From Parelaphostrongylus tenuis (Eukaryota > Nematoda > Chromadorea > Rhabditida > Metastrongylidae), in the NCBI GenBank assembly GCA_019055375.1, contig JAHQIW010004752.1, positions 124,001 to 188,000 on the forward strand: a stretch of DNA of 64,000 nucleotides, read 5' to 3'. The notes beneath the pieces are model-generated. The model was not told where the DNA came from and did no database searches. It was given only the letters and a program-made list of their open reading frames with translations. Below, piece by piece: positions 1 through 11,394 of this stretch (its first letter is position 1; every line of letters starts with the position of its first letter). The position numbers were made by a program, and so were the translations under genes.

Positions 1-199
1 GCTATCGATTAAGTGCTAAAACTATGTTGAGAAGCCACCCACGTACCCTAACCGACCAAAAAGTGCTCGCCGAAGAAATAACGAATCCTATTTTCGCTGC
101 TACAGCGCATTAGAAAAAGCGTTTTTGAAATCCAAATATAGTTTAGAATTCGCTCTCAGGCTATCGAATGATTACTAAAAGTCTAAGGAAAACGCAAAA

Positions 200-2130
200 A
201 GACATTGTTCCTAGGGTTAGTCTATATCCAGTAACCCTTTGCGAACGCAGTGCGCGATTAGCAATCATCGTATCTAGTGGCGATATGGACGCACACAGCT
301 TAAAAAGTTAGAGTTTTGTTAGTCCCTCAATATCTTGTGAAATAACGGTTCTAACACTAAGTATGCCTTTCAGGGAGACTTTCCTTGAGCGCTGAATTGT
401 TACAAAAAGATGAATCATCACCGAGATTCTATAAAGGTAATCTTACTACTGAAAGCGTCTATGCCTCGTAAAAAGCCACATTTTCCAAAAAAACTGTATT
501 CCTGTGCAAAAGGGCATGCAACATTGAACATTTTTTGTATTGTAAGAATATAACTCGAAAGCACATATTCTACATTAGAGAAATTCGAGAAAGATTTCGT
601 GGAAGCATCTTTAGTATATAGCTGGAGTAAGCGAAAAAGCACGAATTCACTGTTGTATGCAGCACTACTTTGGCAAAAGTGAAGATTTCTAACTATATTT
701 TCATATGATCTTACCGATGCTGTGAATCTTTGCACAGACTATTTGTATTCGAAACTAATTATACATAACTAGCGTCGCTTAACAAACCAGCCGTAAAAAA
801 CCAGTAGCAGCCAACAATTTGGAGCATATGCCGCATTTCCATCTTCTTCAAACCTCTATAGCATGCAACACAACATCCAAATCTTGGTGGGTTGGTGATC
901 CCGTTCGAGACGCGGCAATTTCTCGGCACCATTTGATCACGCCTCGAATTGAGGGCAAGATGCACGCAATCCATGATTTTCGGACATCTATTCCACGAAA
1001 GATATTCGGTTTTGAACGGCGTTTGCAAAAACCGAATGACTGCTCCAATACTGATTAAGATTTGGCAAAAGGATAACACTTTTCTGGAGTCATAGATCGG
1101 TGAACGTCTCCATCTCTTTGACGTTACTCTTTTTCCTTTCAGCATTCTTCTTCTCGTAGGTAGTTATTTGTTCGCTAATCATCTACCCAACATCGATCAT
1201 AAATAGAGTCGAAGGTTTTGATTGATTCAGTAGCTCCTTGAACGTGAATGCTATGTCGCCTTGAGCCTGTCTATCGCTCAACAAAAAGCAGAGTCCTGGG
1301 CGACATCACCTTTTTTGGGCATTTGTCGAATATTTCTTCATCTCCAAAACTATATTGCTTTTGATAACCTGAGTAAGGAGTGCTTGTGGCGCAATTGTCC
1401 GAGGTGCTCTGCGACTCACTCGTGGCGATCAATCGATGGTTAATGGATTCGATCCTTCGTGCTAGGCCCACCAAGGCTTTCTCACCTCCGGTGTAAGTGA
1501 ATTGGTAGCAAAACTGTCTGAAAGGATATAGCGCCAGTGACCTGGAACATCGGTAGGCCACTGCGGGTCGTTGTAATTTACGCCAAAAGCTTAACCCTTT
1601 TGATCTGAATCACTATTCCCACACCTGGAATCTGTGGGAAATGTATTTTTTCTACTTTTCAGACATTACATCAGCTCTTGAATATTCTATAAAAAAGAGA
1701 ATACCAAACTGACAATTTGTAATTTTTGATTGAATGCCCAAAACCTATGATTGAGTAGTAAACGAACGCTCTTACTTTACACAAAAGAGTTGAACATTTA
1801 CCAAAAACATTGAAGGGTAAATAGAAAAACGTGGAGCATCAAAGTAATAAGAGAAATTTGAAAGGTTTTTTTTCGAAGCAGAAAAAGAAATTTTATTTAA
1901 ATAACGAAGATCGTGCCCTGCTTCCAAGTGGCGCAGAGCGCAGCAGTTTCAAATCGCGTACCCAAAGGGTTAGTGCTACACTTTGATGCTCTACGATTCC
2001 TTATTAAACGGAAGATCTGGTGAGAGCAAAACCATGGAAAACATTCCAGCGGAGCACTCAAGAAGAATATCTTCTCATCTCTTGAGAAAAACTAGATGGA
2101 AGAAAAAACTGTAGAAAGGCTAAGTCGAAA
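200..2130. other. Intergenic, no supported gene
   Basis: Apart from a decayed SINE-A at 1420-1600 I see only AT-rich unique-looking DNA. Open frames of 60-128 codons on both strands overlap each other and show no family signature. Confidence 0.6.
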
Positions 2131-2132
2131 TT

Positions 2133-2292
2133 AATTTATTTGACCGCCTCTTGCGTTGGTATGATTTTATAATATGCCCAATAATGTGGAGTACTGTGCA
2201 AAAACATTTGTGTCAGCCGGGATTCGAACCCAGATCTCATTCTTTCCGGGAGCGTACGCTAACCGTTGCATCACCGACGCTATTGGGAAAGG
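2133..2292 (-). repeat. tRNA-like repeat unit (family T1), single arm
   Basis: Minus strand: an A-box-like GGTGATGCAACGG, a B box GGGTTCGAATCCCGG, then a tail ending in an element-specific hairpin (GCAAGAGGCGGTCAAATAAA). It is the same unit that forms the arms at 30.3-30.7 kb. It is not a functional tRNA: the anticodon arm and acceptor stem are not canonical. Confidence 0.65.
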
Positions 2293-3814
2293 CTGAGTGA
2301 CAAAGCTTTGATTAATTTTGCTTTCATTAACCTTTGTAGCGTAGGTCTCAGCGAGACTATACTTGCTCACTCATTTACCCTCGGATTATTCATTATCCAT
2401 TTGAAATCACATATGAGAACTCTACCTCGGTAGTTAAAGATTAACGAAAGCCGACCCAAGGTGTAGCTATTATAAGCCCCACAGTAAACAGTCAAGAATG
2501 AATGGGAGAGAAATTCGAATTGGAGGACTAAAATGTTAAAGTGGATTCGTGCGCAAGGCTCATTACAACTATATAAGTCATTTTCGCACATATACAATGG
2601 TCGTTTTCGTCAAATACGGCATTCATTGAAAAAAGAAACAAAAGCTTGTTTGAGCACTTTTCAGATCTATGTATAATAGGAAAGCTATAAATTGATTCGA
2701 AGCCACGAATCTGAGAAAATAAGTTGAACATTAGGAGAAAGAAAGCCTAGAAATAGACTTATTTCGCTCCTTTCGTTTATAGCAATTTTACAGAATTGCG
2801 CTTTGTTAATATTACACAATAAGAGCACTGGTGCTGAGAGCCGTGACGGAATGCCAAATCATGTGCAAGCTAGGATCTCCAGAAAGGGCACATACTTCCT
2901 TATGAAGAGCACCTTCGTGTGACTCTTCCTATACAACTATGAGTGTAAACAGCACGTGAAAAAATATACAAATTTATGAGACTTAATTGAATTTGCAAAA
3001 CGATAGGTGCATTTATCAACAGTTCCAATACAAATAGACGGGATAGTAGTTACATCATCATCATCTAACATATTGTTCTTAACACGTTGACAACAACTGA
3101 AATCCCGCGCGGCACGCGGTGCCATTGCGCTGGAGAGCGCGGCGTCTACAATGACCTTGTGGTAGTTTACTAATGAAATGTGGATTTTTATCGTCAGTAA
3201 TGGAGATTCATCGCCAGTAAATGATAAAATATGATAGAAGAGACATCGATAAAGCTATCTGCAGCAGAAACAGTGGCGATGCGTTCTCTGAAACCCCACA
3301 TTTCAAATAAAGAGCCACATAAGTACAAAAACGTAGACTCTGCTTGCAAAGACGACATCTTTCTCCGTTAGTAGAACGTACTAGAAAAGTCATTTCGCAA
3401 AACAAATTTAGTGGGAGAGTAGGCAACTCTCAGGCTATAAAATGACCACAAGAACACTGATGAAAAGAAGGCAACGAAGTTGTGTAACAGCTGGAAATAT
3501 GTTTGTTTCTTCACACAACAATGTGTTTTTCCCGTTGAAAATAATAATGATTTTTGATGCATGGCTGCATACTCCTAACTATGGACTTTTAATCAAACAA
3601 GCTCTCGTATTTCCATTGCAAGGCGTGATAATAGAGACCGCTGCCGCACCGCCGCACACGTGGCGTGTGCTGTGGGCTAATAACAGCTCAGATAGTTGTC
3701 AATGTGCTAACCGGGTACTGTTCGGGACTATGACAACAATCCTTGGGCAAATGCATTTGCAAGGTGATGATATATAACCAACTATCCTAGAAAAAAATTT
3801 CTGAATAACTTGAC

Positions 3815-4300
3815 AGATTGGTAAGCCAGGATTATACACGCGTTTGTCGGAGGTCTCGCCCTTCTCGTCAGTAGTCCACGTCCCACATTAAGCCCTACAT
3901 TGTATCAAAAGGGAGGCGTATCTAGTGACAGCACAGTGTGCAATAACAGTGTGCCATCACCACTTCTCAGTCGATGGATCTCGGCTGATAGAACAAAATT
4001 CATCCATGGCATCGACTGTTTCTAAAAAGCTCACAATAAACATTCAACATAAATTTTTTTGAGTGTTCAAAGCCTTACCCGAGATTGGTATGCTAGGGTT
4101 ACACACGCGTGTTTCGGAGGTCTCGCCCCCCTCGTTAGTAGTCTGCGCCCCACATTAAGCCCTGCATTGTAGCAGGGGCGAGATCTCCAAAACACGCGTG
4201 TAAAGCTTTGACGTACCAACCTCGGGTACGGCTTTAAACATCTTTAGAATTTTGTATTAAATGTTTATTGTGAGGCTCTCAAAAACAATCGATGCTATGG
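3815..4300. repeat. Repeat family R with direct and inverted copies
   Basis: A unit of about 110 bp (GGAGGTCTCGCC...CCACATTAAGCCCTACATTG) occurs at 3820-3930 and again at 4085-4180. Its start is then inverted at 4185-4235 (AACACGCGTGT, ACCAACCTCGG). TCACAATAAACATT at 4030 is inverted at about 4260. Confidence 0.7.
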
Positions 4301-5124
4301 ATTAACTTGACAGAATTGTTATATGAATAATTACATTACAATAAAAGCTAAAACTGCCACGCTCACAGTTAAAGTTTGAATTTTGGTAAGTAGGCAACCG
4401 CCGTGCAAGATATCTAATATTATCCTCATTTCATCAACCTAACAATTCTCTGCTGTTTTTTTTTTTTGCTATCCGGACGATCAGAATTGTTGAGTGTCGT
4501 TAAACCGATCACGGTATTATCCTGACAATCAAATCCTTACGATCTGTCAGAATTCATTTCCTCATCGACAAACAATTTTCCGAAACTCCTGTAACGGCCT
4601 CGAATATCGCGAGCAGTCACCGCTTTGGTCTAATGAAGTTCCGAATGATTCAATAACGCTGAATTCGAACAAAGGAATTGGTAATCTTTCTAATCATCAA
4701 ATGACCATAGGCCTAAAGGTTGTATTTCGACAGCTGGTATTTGTTTCTCAATCATTATAGTAGCTCAGGAATTGATAAAATTACTGCGCAGGCGTAGGCA
4801 TACTTCATCGCTTTATCCGTATTAACATTTTCCTTATGATATCATCTTTATTTCAAACACCTTCGAGATTAGAGCTATGGCAAAAGACGAGAGAAAAAAC
4901 GATGAGAAGAGTAACATGATTCGGACCATCAACAACATAGACACGGATCATGGGCAAGCATGAGAAAAAAGTTAAACTCCGACCGAAGTTTCAGTGTGTG
5001 GCATACCACTCAGTAATCTTGGATATATAATTTTAACATTATAACACTGGTATGAAATCGGTGAAAGAAAGATTACTGTACACTAAAGTCTTGAAGTTTC
5101 CAAGCAAAAGCGGCCGCTACGAAT

Positions 5125-5215
5125 ACAAGGGATACATTGAAAAGCGTCACTTTGTCTGTTTGAACGAGATATATTGCGGGATATATTGAAAAGCGTCATG
5201 CCTGCTCAAACGACC
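5125..5215 (+). repeat. Short tandem duplication
   Basis: GGGATACATTGAAAAGCGTC at 5129 and GGGATATATTGAAAAGCGTC at 5179 are followed by partly matching sequence; the period is about 50 bp. Two copies only. Confidence 0.7.
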
Positions 5216-5339
5216 TGACGGAAAACAATGAAAGAAATGGGCTTTGCGTGCTCCAAAGAAATCAAAATTCTATGTGAGCAAACGATGTAACTTTCACCTT
5301 GTAGAGAAGGTGTGTGGTTTCCATTAGTTTTTATGGTAA

Positions 5340-5512
5340 CTAGTAAAGTCCACTTTCAAGAAGCGCACTAACCATTGCCCACAGTCGATTTTGTTGCAGT
5401 ACCAACATCTTCACCCTCAGTAATCTCATCAACGGCTCTAAGAATCGTTGCACCTTTTCTACAATAATGGTGGATCAGCATACGCAAATCCTGAACTTCA
5501 TTAGGCATTTTG
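5340..5512 (-). pseudogene. Mariner transposase N-terminal (helix-turn-helix) fragment
   Basis: An open frame starts with ATG at 5509 (MPNEVQDLRMLIHHYCRKGA) and runs to STVGN at about 5375. The spacing of GAT...AVDEI...STVGNW resembles the first helix-turn-helix of mariner transposases (GTNAAE...INxxYGxG...STVxxWF). A one-base loss after GN shifts the WF-RF part out of frame. No DDE region follows. It could also be a host HTH_48-type exon, but the frameshift favours a relic. Confidence 0.5.
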
Positions 5513-5519
5513 GAGCCGA

Positions 5520-6325
5520 ACGAACTAGAAAATATGCAAAACTATTAACAAAAAAATAATACAAGATGTCAACAATTATAACTGCCAAAAATGTCCCAAA
5601 ACTTTTTGCTCAACCTAGTGTTTTCACAAAATTTTATTTTCAGTATTAACTTTTCAAGTAGGAAGTGCATATTCCATTGTCTCTTCATCTTTATAGCGTC
5701 ATATAAGTAATCTACATGGCTCCCTGTTTTCTTATCTTCTTAATCAGCATAAATGACTAGCACATATTTGAATTTTCTTTCATTATAGCAAATTCTCGCT
5801 AGTATAAAGCCTAGAAATAATAATGGGAACAAAGTAGGGAACAAGTTACGGTATTCCATTCCCATTACAGCAGCATCTGCTATTGTAATTATAACTCAAA
5901 AGTATTGAGTGATATGCAAAATCTGAAACCTTAGACGTGATTTGGACCAACATCGAATTTATACTGTTGGCACGTCCCGCCACTACACTTCCGGCGATCA
6001 TTGCTCTGCGATCATTCTTCCTGCAACAGGGGGCATCGAAGCTTTCAGCATCCAACATTAGAGTTTGCTCTTGTAAGCACATATCAGCACCAAACTCAGT
6101 TAATTTCGCTACTTTTTAGTGCATAAGAATTTTCTGGTTTAAGGCTTTCATAGCAGTGCTATCACTTTACAAATATACACTCACGCATGCTGAGTGTATG
6201 TAAAAGTCTGGACCTGTGCCAAGGGCTGAACTCACGTTTCAATCAAATCCACGGTGCATGCTAACTGCTATAATAGCCTGGTCCCAGCTCTACTATGACT
6301 TTTTGAAGGTAGTTAATTTAGCAAT
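5520..6325. other. Intergenic, one unexplained minus-strand open frame
   Basis: 5846-6119 (minus) stays open upstream of its ATG (KVAKLTEFGADMCLQEQTLM...) and reads like coding sequence (DAPCCRKNDRRAMIAGSV). It ends before a GTTTCAG that could be a donor. No neighbouring exon or family was recognised. Confidence 0.25.
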
Positions 6326-6329
6326 GAAT

Positions 6330-7130
6330 ACGTAAAGGTACTTGCCTGTCATGAGGCGACAAATGAAGAATCGACCTTTTTCGCTGAACAAGATTTCTTT
6401 GATAAGATTGTAGCATTTGAAAAAAAAAATGTTTTACACCGGATGCGCTTTCACTATAAATTCGCTGGTAGCACGAAAGCATATGAACGTGTCAAGAAAA
6501 TCTTGTAATATCAGAGTCATATGTTTGATCCGGAGTTTTTTTCCAAATGGAAAAGAAGCTTCCAAAGCAAATAGCAGGAATTGCACTCCACATTGACAAC
6601 GCGCCAACGCAATCGATCGGTCGTCTCATGGAATCCACTGTCTGCCTCGTGAAACTCAACCTTTTCTCACTGCTATAATGCAGTGAAATGGTATTTCCAC
6701 AAAATTAACGCAGCGTTGGAATCACTGGAACTTACACTAATGACTGGTTACTCACATTTCCGGCGAACAGTTCTACATATCTCATGAGGTATGGTATATT
6801 GACGATATCAGCCAAGAGCAGTCGAGTGTACAACAGTGCTCAGCCTACTCTTGGTATAGGGGAGTGAGTCCCCGTGAGGATTAGCAAAAGACGAAGCTAC
6901 TGCCCGAATGATGAGACTGTCAAAGTCCAAACACGTGTCTCGGGCTTCATAAGTTTGTCCTATAACAGACTACATGACATGTTGGCTCAATTAATAATTA
7001 CAACAAATGTTTTCTTTCTGACATAGCGTTATAAAAAGGCTACGTAGCACAGTAGCCAGAATTTGAAATATTGAAATACTTATAAAAAGTTCTCCAGCAA
7101 ACGGGGTTAAATCTTCATTTGCTGTCTTAT
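6330..7130. repeat. Palindromic MITE-like family P, copy at 6.3-7.1 kb
   Basis: The left end reads GACAAATGAAGAATCGACC then a TCGCTGAACAAGA-type block; the right end is its inverse (CCAGCAAACGGGGTTAAATC, then TTCATTTG). Internal blocks shared with the other copies include CGCGCCAACGCAATCGATCG and the CTGCTATAATGCAGTG palindrome. No coding capacity. Confidence 0.7.
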
Positions 7131-7169
7131 AATAGACAAGTACCTAAGTAATCAATGAGCTAACCAAGC

Positions 7170-7500
7170 GAAGCCCGTTGACGGTTGATTGCTGATAGCT
7201 GCGGATGTCCTGCATCGCAAGAAAGAATACTGTCGGTCGGTGATGCAGTAGTAGCAAGTGCTCTGGGTATGGTTGACATGCGAGTTCTAGGTTTTGAGCT
7301 TTACACATCACTCAACAATCTTAGATATGTAATTAATTTCATCATAACACTACTAAAAAGCAGTAAAAAAAAGCTTCGATATAATGTGTCGCGGGAAGAG
7401 TGATAGCAGAGGCATGGGCCTCGAAGGTACTGTGGTAGCAAGTACTCTGTTATGGGTGAAACTCTGGTTCAGCTCCGGAGGTATCAAGTTTTACACTTGC
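7170..7500 (+). repeat. Two decayed tRNA-like units in tandem
   Basis: GGTCGGTGATGCAGTAGTAG...CGAGTTCTAGG (7212-7292) and GGTACTGTGGTAGCAAGTAC...TGGTTCAGCTCC (7423-7475) keep A- and B-box outlines of the T families. Similar single units are at 14895-14985 and 39455-39535. Confidence 0.45.
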
Positions 7501-9044
7501 GTTCACCTGCGTTCACAATTATTTTTTGCGTTCTTTGATATACGATGGCGGATTTAGTTCTCTTGACTGCAGAAAAGAACACTTATCGGTAGCTCAGTTT
7601 GAAACAGTGGAATGAATATCTTTGAAATACGCCGAATTGTAATATATCAGAATATAATAGGGCATAATTCATACAATAAAGCAATGTAAGTGACTCATCG
7701 GAAATAAGCTAAACTGTCACAAATTCATTAGAAAATTCTGCCATTGTCAGATTTATGAAAAGTTGTAAATATAGCTCGTGTGTCCTATAATTCTCTCTGT
7801 AAAATACAGATTTCTCTTCCTGTGATTAAAATAAAAGGTGAAAGTTCTCAGCAAGAGAGTTTCAAACTCAACACAACAGCTTCGTATCAGCGGTAATAAG
7901 CAGTGAAAAAAAACACTTTTCTTGTCGCCTACAGGGTTAAGTTCAAACCGAAGCCTAATTTCAGCCGGAAACATTACGGTCTCAAGTTTGATTGATTAGT
8001 GAAGTAGTTTCCACTACTTCTCAAACTTTAAAATAGAAGAGATTTTGCAAATGAGATCAACTCAATATTACTTCTCTTCAACAAAAAAAAAGGAGCCTAG
8101 ATTTCTTTAAATAGAAAATGTCGAAAAAGAAGCAAAGGGTGTTAATAGATTTTTGTTGGCTCAGGAAATAATGAAATGAAATGTGATGAAGCGAACAAAC
8201 CTGCGTTCCCGAATATAGACAACACAAAACCGCCATCGATTACGGATAGAAATTTATATAATGTAACTAAACCTGTCAAGCTTGCAACAATTCAATGCTC
8301 CTGCAGAAAGTAATTCGTAAACAAATGATGTGCCGTCTGAATCGTTGGTAGCATGATGGTCAGAAATGTCCTGCACTACACACGTAGGCACCAGACCAAA
8401 TAGTCATGTTTAAGAAAGAAATCAACACTGGACGCTTTCCCTTGTCGTCCTTTTTTTTGGCTATAGCGATTTCTACTCCATCAGTTTATTTTCATCGTGG
8501 CCGGAAGGTCTGTGGTCTTATATATCGAATTAGTGTATCAAGACAAGGTCTTTTTACTCGAAAGGATTTGATATTTATCATCTGGGAGCCGTACTAACTG
8601 TAAATGTGTTCACGGTAGAGACTACCGAGTTTCCTGCGTGAATTCTTTCTCCAGTAATAGTTAAGGTGAATCATGTGAAATTACGATGAGCTTTACCATC
8701 TTTCATGTTCTGGAGTACAATAAAAAGAACGAAGTTAAATCATAAAAAACATGATTGAACGCTTATCTATAAGCAGAACCGATGCATAGTGAATCAAGAC
8801 AAAATGAGATGACAAAGGCCAAGTATTAGGGCTTCTGACGTTGTCCGATTCCTAAGAAATGCCCCGCGCATTCGAAAACTCGAGCATTGTCAGAGATAAT
8901 TAGATACATATTGACTTAGCATTTTACTTGCGGTGAGCTATCGATATACCGAGCAGTGCTGCTATCTTTCCAAACAACTCTGATACCAATTTGCCAACCT
9001 TGGAAATGTGGAAAGTTTTATAAGATTTCGGTACGCGATCGATA

Positions 9045-9550
9045 CCTTGATCACGTGTGTGTTGTAGGGCACCTCTAATCACTGCTCCACACACGTCCTA
9101 ACGGAAAATCTTTGATAATAAATACGTGTTGCCGGATCGAACCAATGCTAACCTGTGCATTACGATGCAGCTCTAATCACTGCGCTACAAGCATCTAAAT
9201 GGATTTTGTGAAAATAGGACAGAAACTTATGAGTGAGAATGTAGTAGAAGAACGTTGTCAATGTGAGAATGATCTTTAACCGGTTGACTCAAGCGGGGAC
9301 AACGGCTCGTTCTCGCACTCGTTACTCACTAAGCCATCCATCCCTCCGGGGTCGGTAAATTAGTACCAGACTGGTCTCAGAGTTCTCTTGAAGCATTAAC
9401 AGCACTGGCTCGATACGGCGGGAGGCGACTGCGAGTCGTTATAAAGGCCAGATATGCATTCAATCACATGAATTTAGATATTAAAGACGAATGCATGACG
9501 CATCTCTCAGGCATTAAACAACGCCGAGAGCGCTAACCTTTTATCCTTTA
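9045..9550. repeat. SINE-A heads (minus) and body (plus)
   Basis: Two minus-strand heads (9052-9100 and 9165-9205) show inverse CACCTCTAATCACTGC. A plus-strand body 9290-9550 runs through CCATCCATCCCTCCGGGGTC and AAGGCCAGATATGCATTCAA to the family tail TTATCCTTTA. Confidence 0.6.
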
Positions 9551-10499
9551 TAACAGTATCAAAGCAAAACTAAGTGATGTTGCGAATGTGTTCAAAGACT
9601 GCTGACAACACGAAGACTTCCGTCATCACCACAGATTTTTTCAAGATTTAGGCTTTAAAATGATCACTATATCGTTCTTCGCACAATCTGAACGACGGGG
9701 ATGAGCATAGAAAGAAAGTTAGAGTCACGGGAGGAAAGCCTTAGAAGCGTTGACAAGTACGCATCGCGGTGCATGACTAATAAGGAATTTAAGTAATCAG
9801 AAGCGGTATGAGATTATTTTTTGAACATTGACGTTGAGACCTCTGTCTATAAAAATCATTGAAGTTACAAAATGTTAAGATGATAGCCTTCAAATAGAAA
9901 ATTCATTAAACGGAAGAATTATGCAAATTGGAGATGGATAAAGTTGGATAAAATTGTGCCGGTTGCTATGTAGGGCTGCAGATTATCTTCCGAGCGTTTG
10001 CGTGTCAGAACAGCGACAACTTCACTGCTTTCATACCTTTTTCGGACTTAATCTTTAAAGGAGAGCAAAATGACATCTGAGGAAAGACAGGCTGCTCATA
10101 TTCAATTCAAAGACGACTTTATTACACATCGTCAAGATCTAGAGACGGGAATCACATGAAGTCTCCACACTTTAATGTAAAGAAATACCAGTAAATAGTT
10201 GTGACTAAACCAATAGAAGCAGAAAGCAGCTCACTGGATGCTGCTTTTATAAAATATCCTGGGATTTCGATCGCTTCTCATGGGATGTCTCACCGCTCGA
10301 CATCATAGACCACAGAGCTCAGTATGCGGATGCTGAGGCGGGTCTATTGCAGATTAAGTTTTGTGGCTCTTTGAGGTTCGAAGGTCAGTCTACCTGGAGC
10401 TATCCACATGTTCACCACCAGTGGTTGCCAACCCTCGTGGATCAAGGATTGATCTGTGATCTTGCTCTTCCCTGTTATAAGGGCGACACATATTCCTGA

Positions 10500-11392
10500 T
10501 GTCGGTTTACACTTAACTATGTTTTCGGACTGAACTTGAGCAAGTTCTCAAATTGGAATGGAGGACATTCCTAGAGTTGAAAAGCATAGACTTGCTGTTA
10601 TCAACTAAGTTGAGAATAAAGTACCTCAACATCCGCGAGAAATTCAGTTTCATGTTTGTTTCACACATATCGCATATTGTAGACTCATGGGAATGACTCA
10701 CAAGTTTCCATGGGTGCACCTGATCAGTTAGGATCCCAGCAGACGTTGAGTTCCGAAAGGTCAACCTTGGCCATCAGTTGCACGTCTGAATACAAAAGGT
10801 CTCTTCCTTTTTCTGCTTTTTGTGAAACTTGAAGGATCTTGCATTTCTAACTTGTTTCGAATATTTGCGCCATCAATGCTGAGCACTATTGCGAGCTGCT
10901 GAACAGAGCCTACGATGCGTTATAAGAAATGCGTACTCGACATTGATTCGTCCAAAGTGCGCGCTGTTTCACCAATCAATGCCAAACTTCACACCACAAA
11001 GGACTATGGAAAAGCTTGATAAATTAGAGGGAGTCGAGATCCTGCGCAAGCAGCTTACATTCCAGTTGCTGCGTCGTCCGATTATGGTCCGACGTTCGCT
11101 CAATGGAACATTTTCTGTGTGGGACGTCGATTCGAGACATTTGATCAAGTTGAAGAGGCATGCCAGGAGTTTTTTGATCCAAAGCCCAAGGAATGGCGAT
11201 TTTGAGCAGATCCGGAAGCTTACAGATAGTCGGCAGAAGATCGTAGATGGATAATGATGGTTTCTATCTTGGAGAATAATTATTGTTGGTTTTTTGAACT
11301 TTTTGCTCGAAGTTTGATTTTTCAGGTTTTCAAGCAACTTTTTCCTCGACCTTCCTCGCCCTAGCATCACATTTTACATCCAGGGCACTCCT
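10500..11392 (+). pseudogene. Decayed mariner transposase, middle to C-terminal part
   Basis: The clearest part is 10961-11270. TMEKLDKLEGVE follows a decayed DNARPHT-type block (SMPNFTPQ), and frames shift through the PAYSPD-like and SDYHLF-like blocks. KPKEWR and QIRKLTDSRQKIVDG then match the mariner tail (KPKEWY..QIRKLxDRWQKxVDNDG). Upstream, WVHLI and ERSTLAISC around 10700-10780 resemble WVPHQL..RVEVC. The 10500 start is a guess. Many stops and shifts make it non-functional; catalytic Asp residues are lost. Confidence 0.65.
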
Positions 11393-11394
11393 TA

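Noticed and set aside
10969..11370. 133-codon minus-strand gene
   Set aside because: Shadow of the plus-strand mariner remnant, which explains the open frame.
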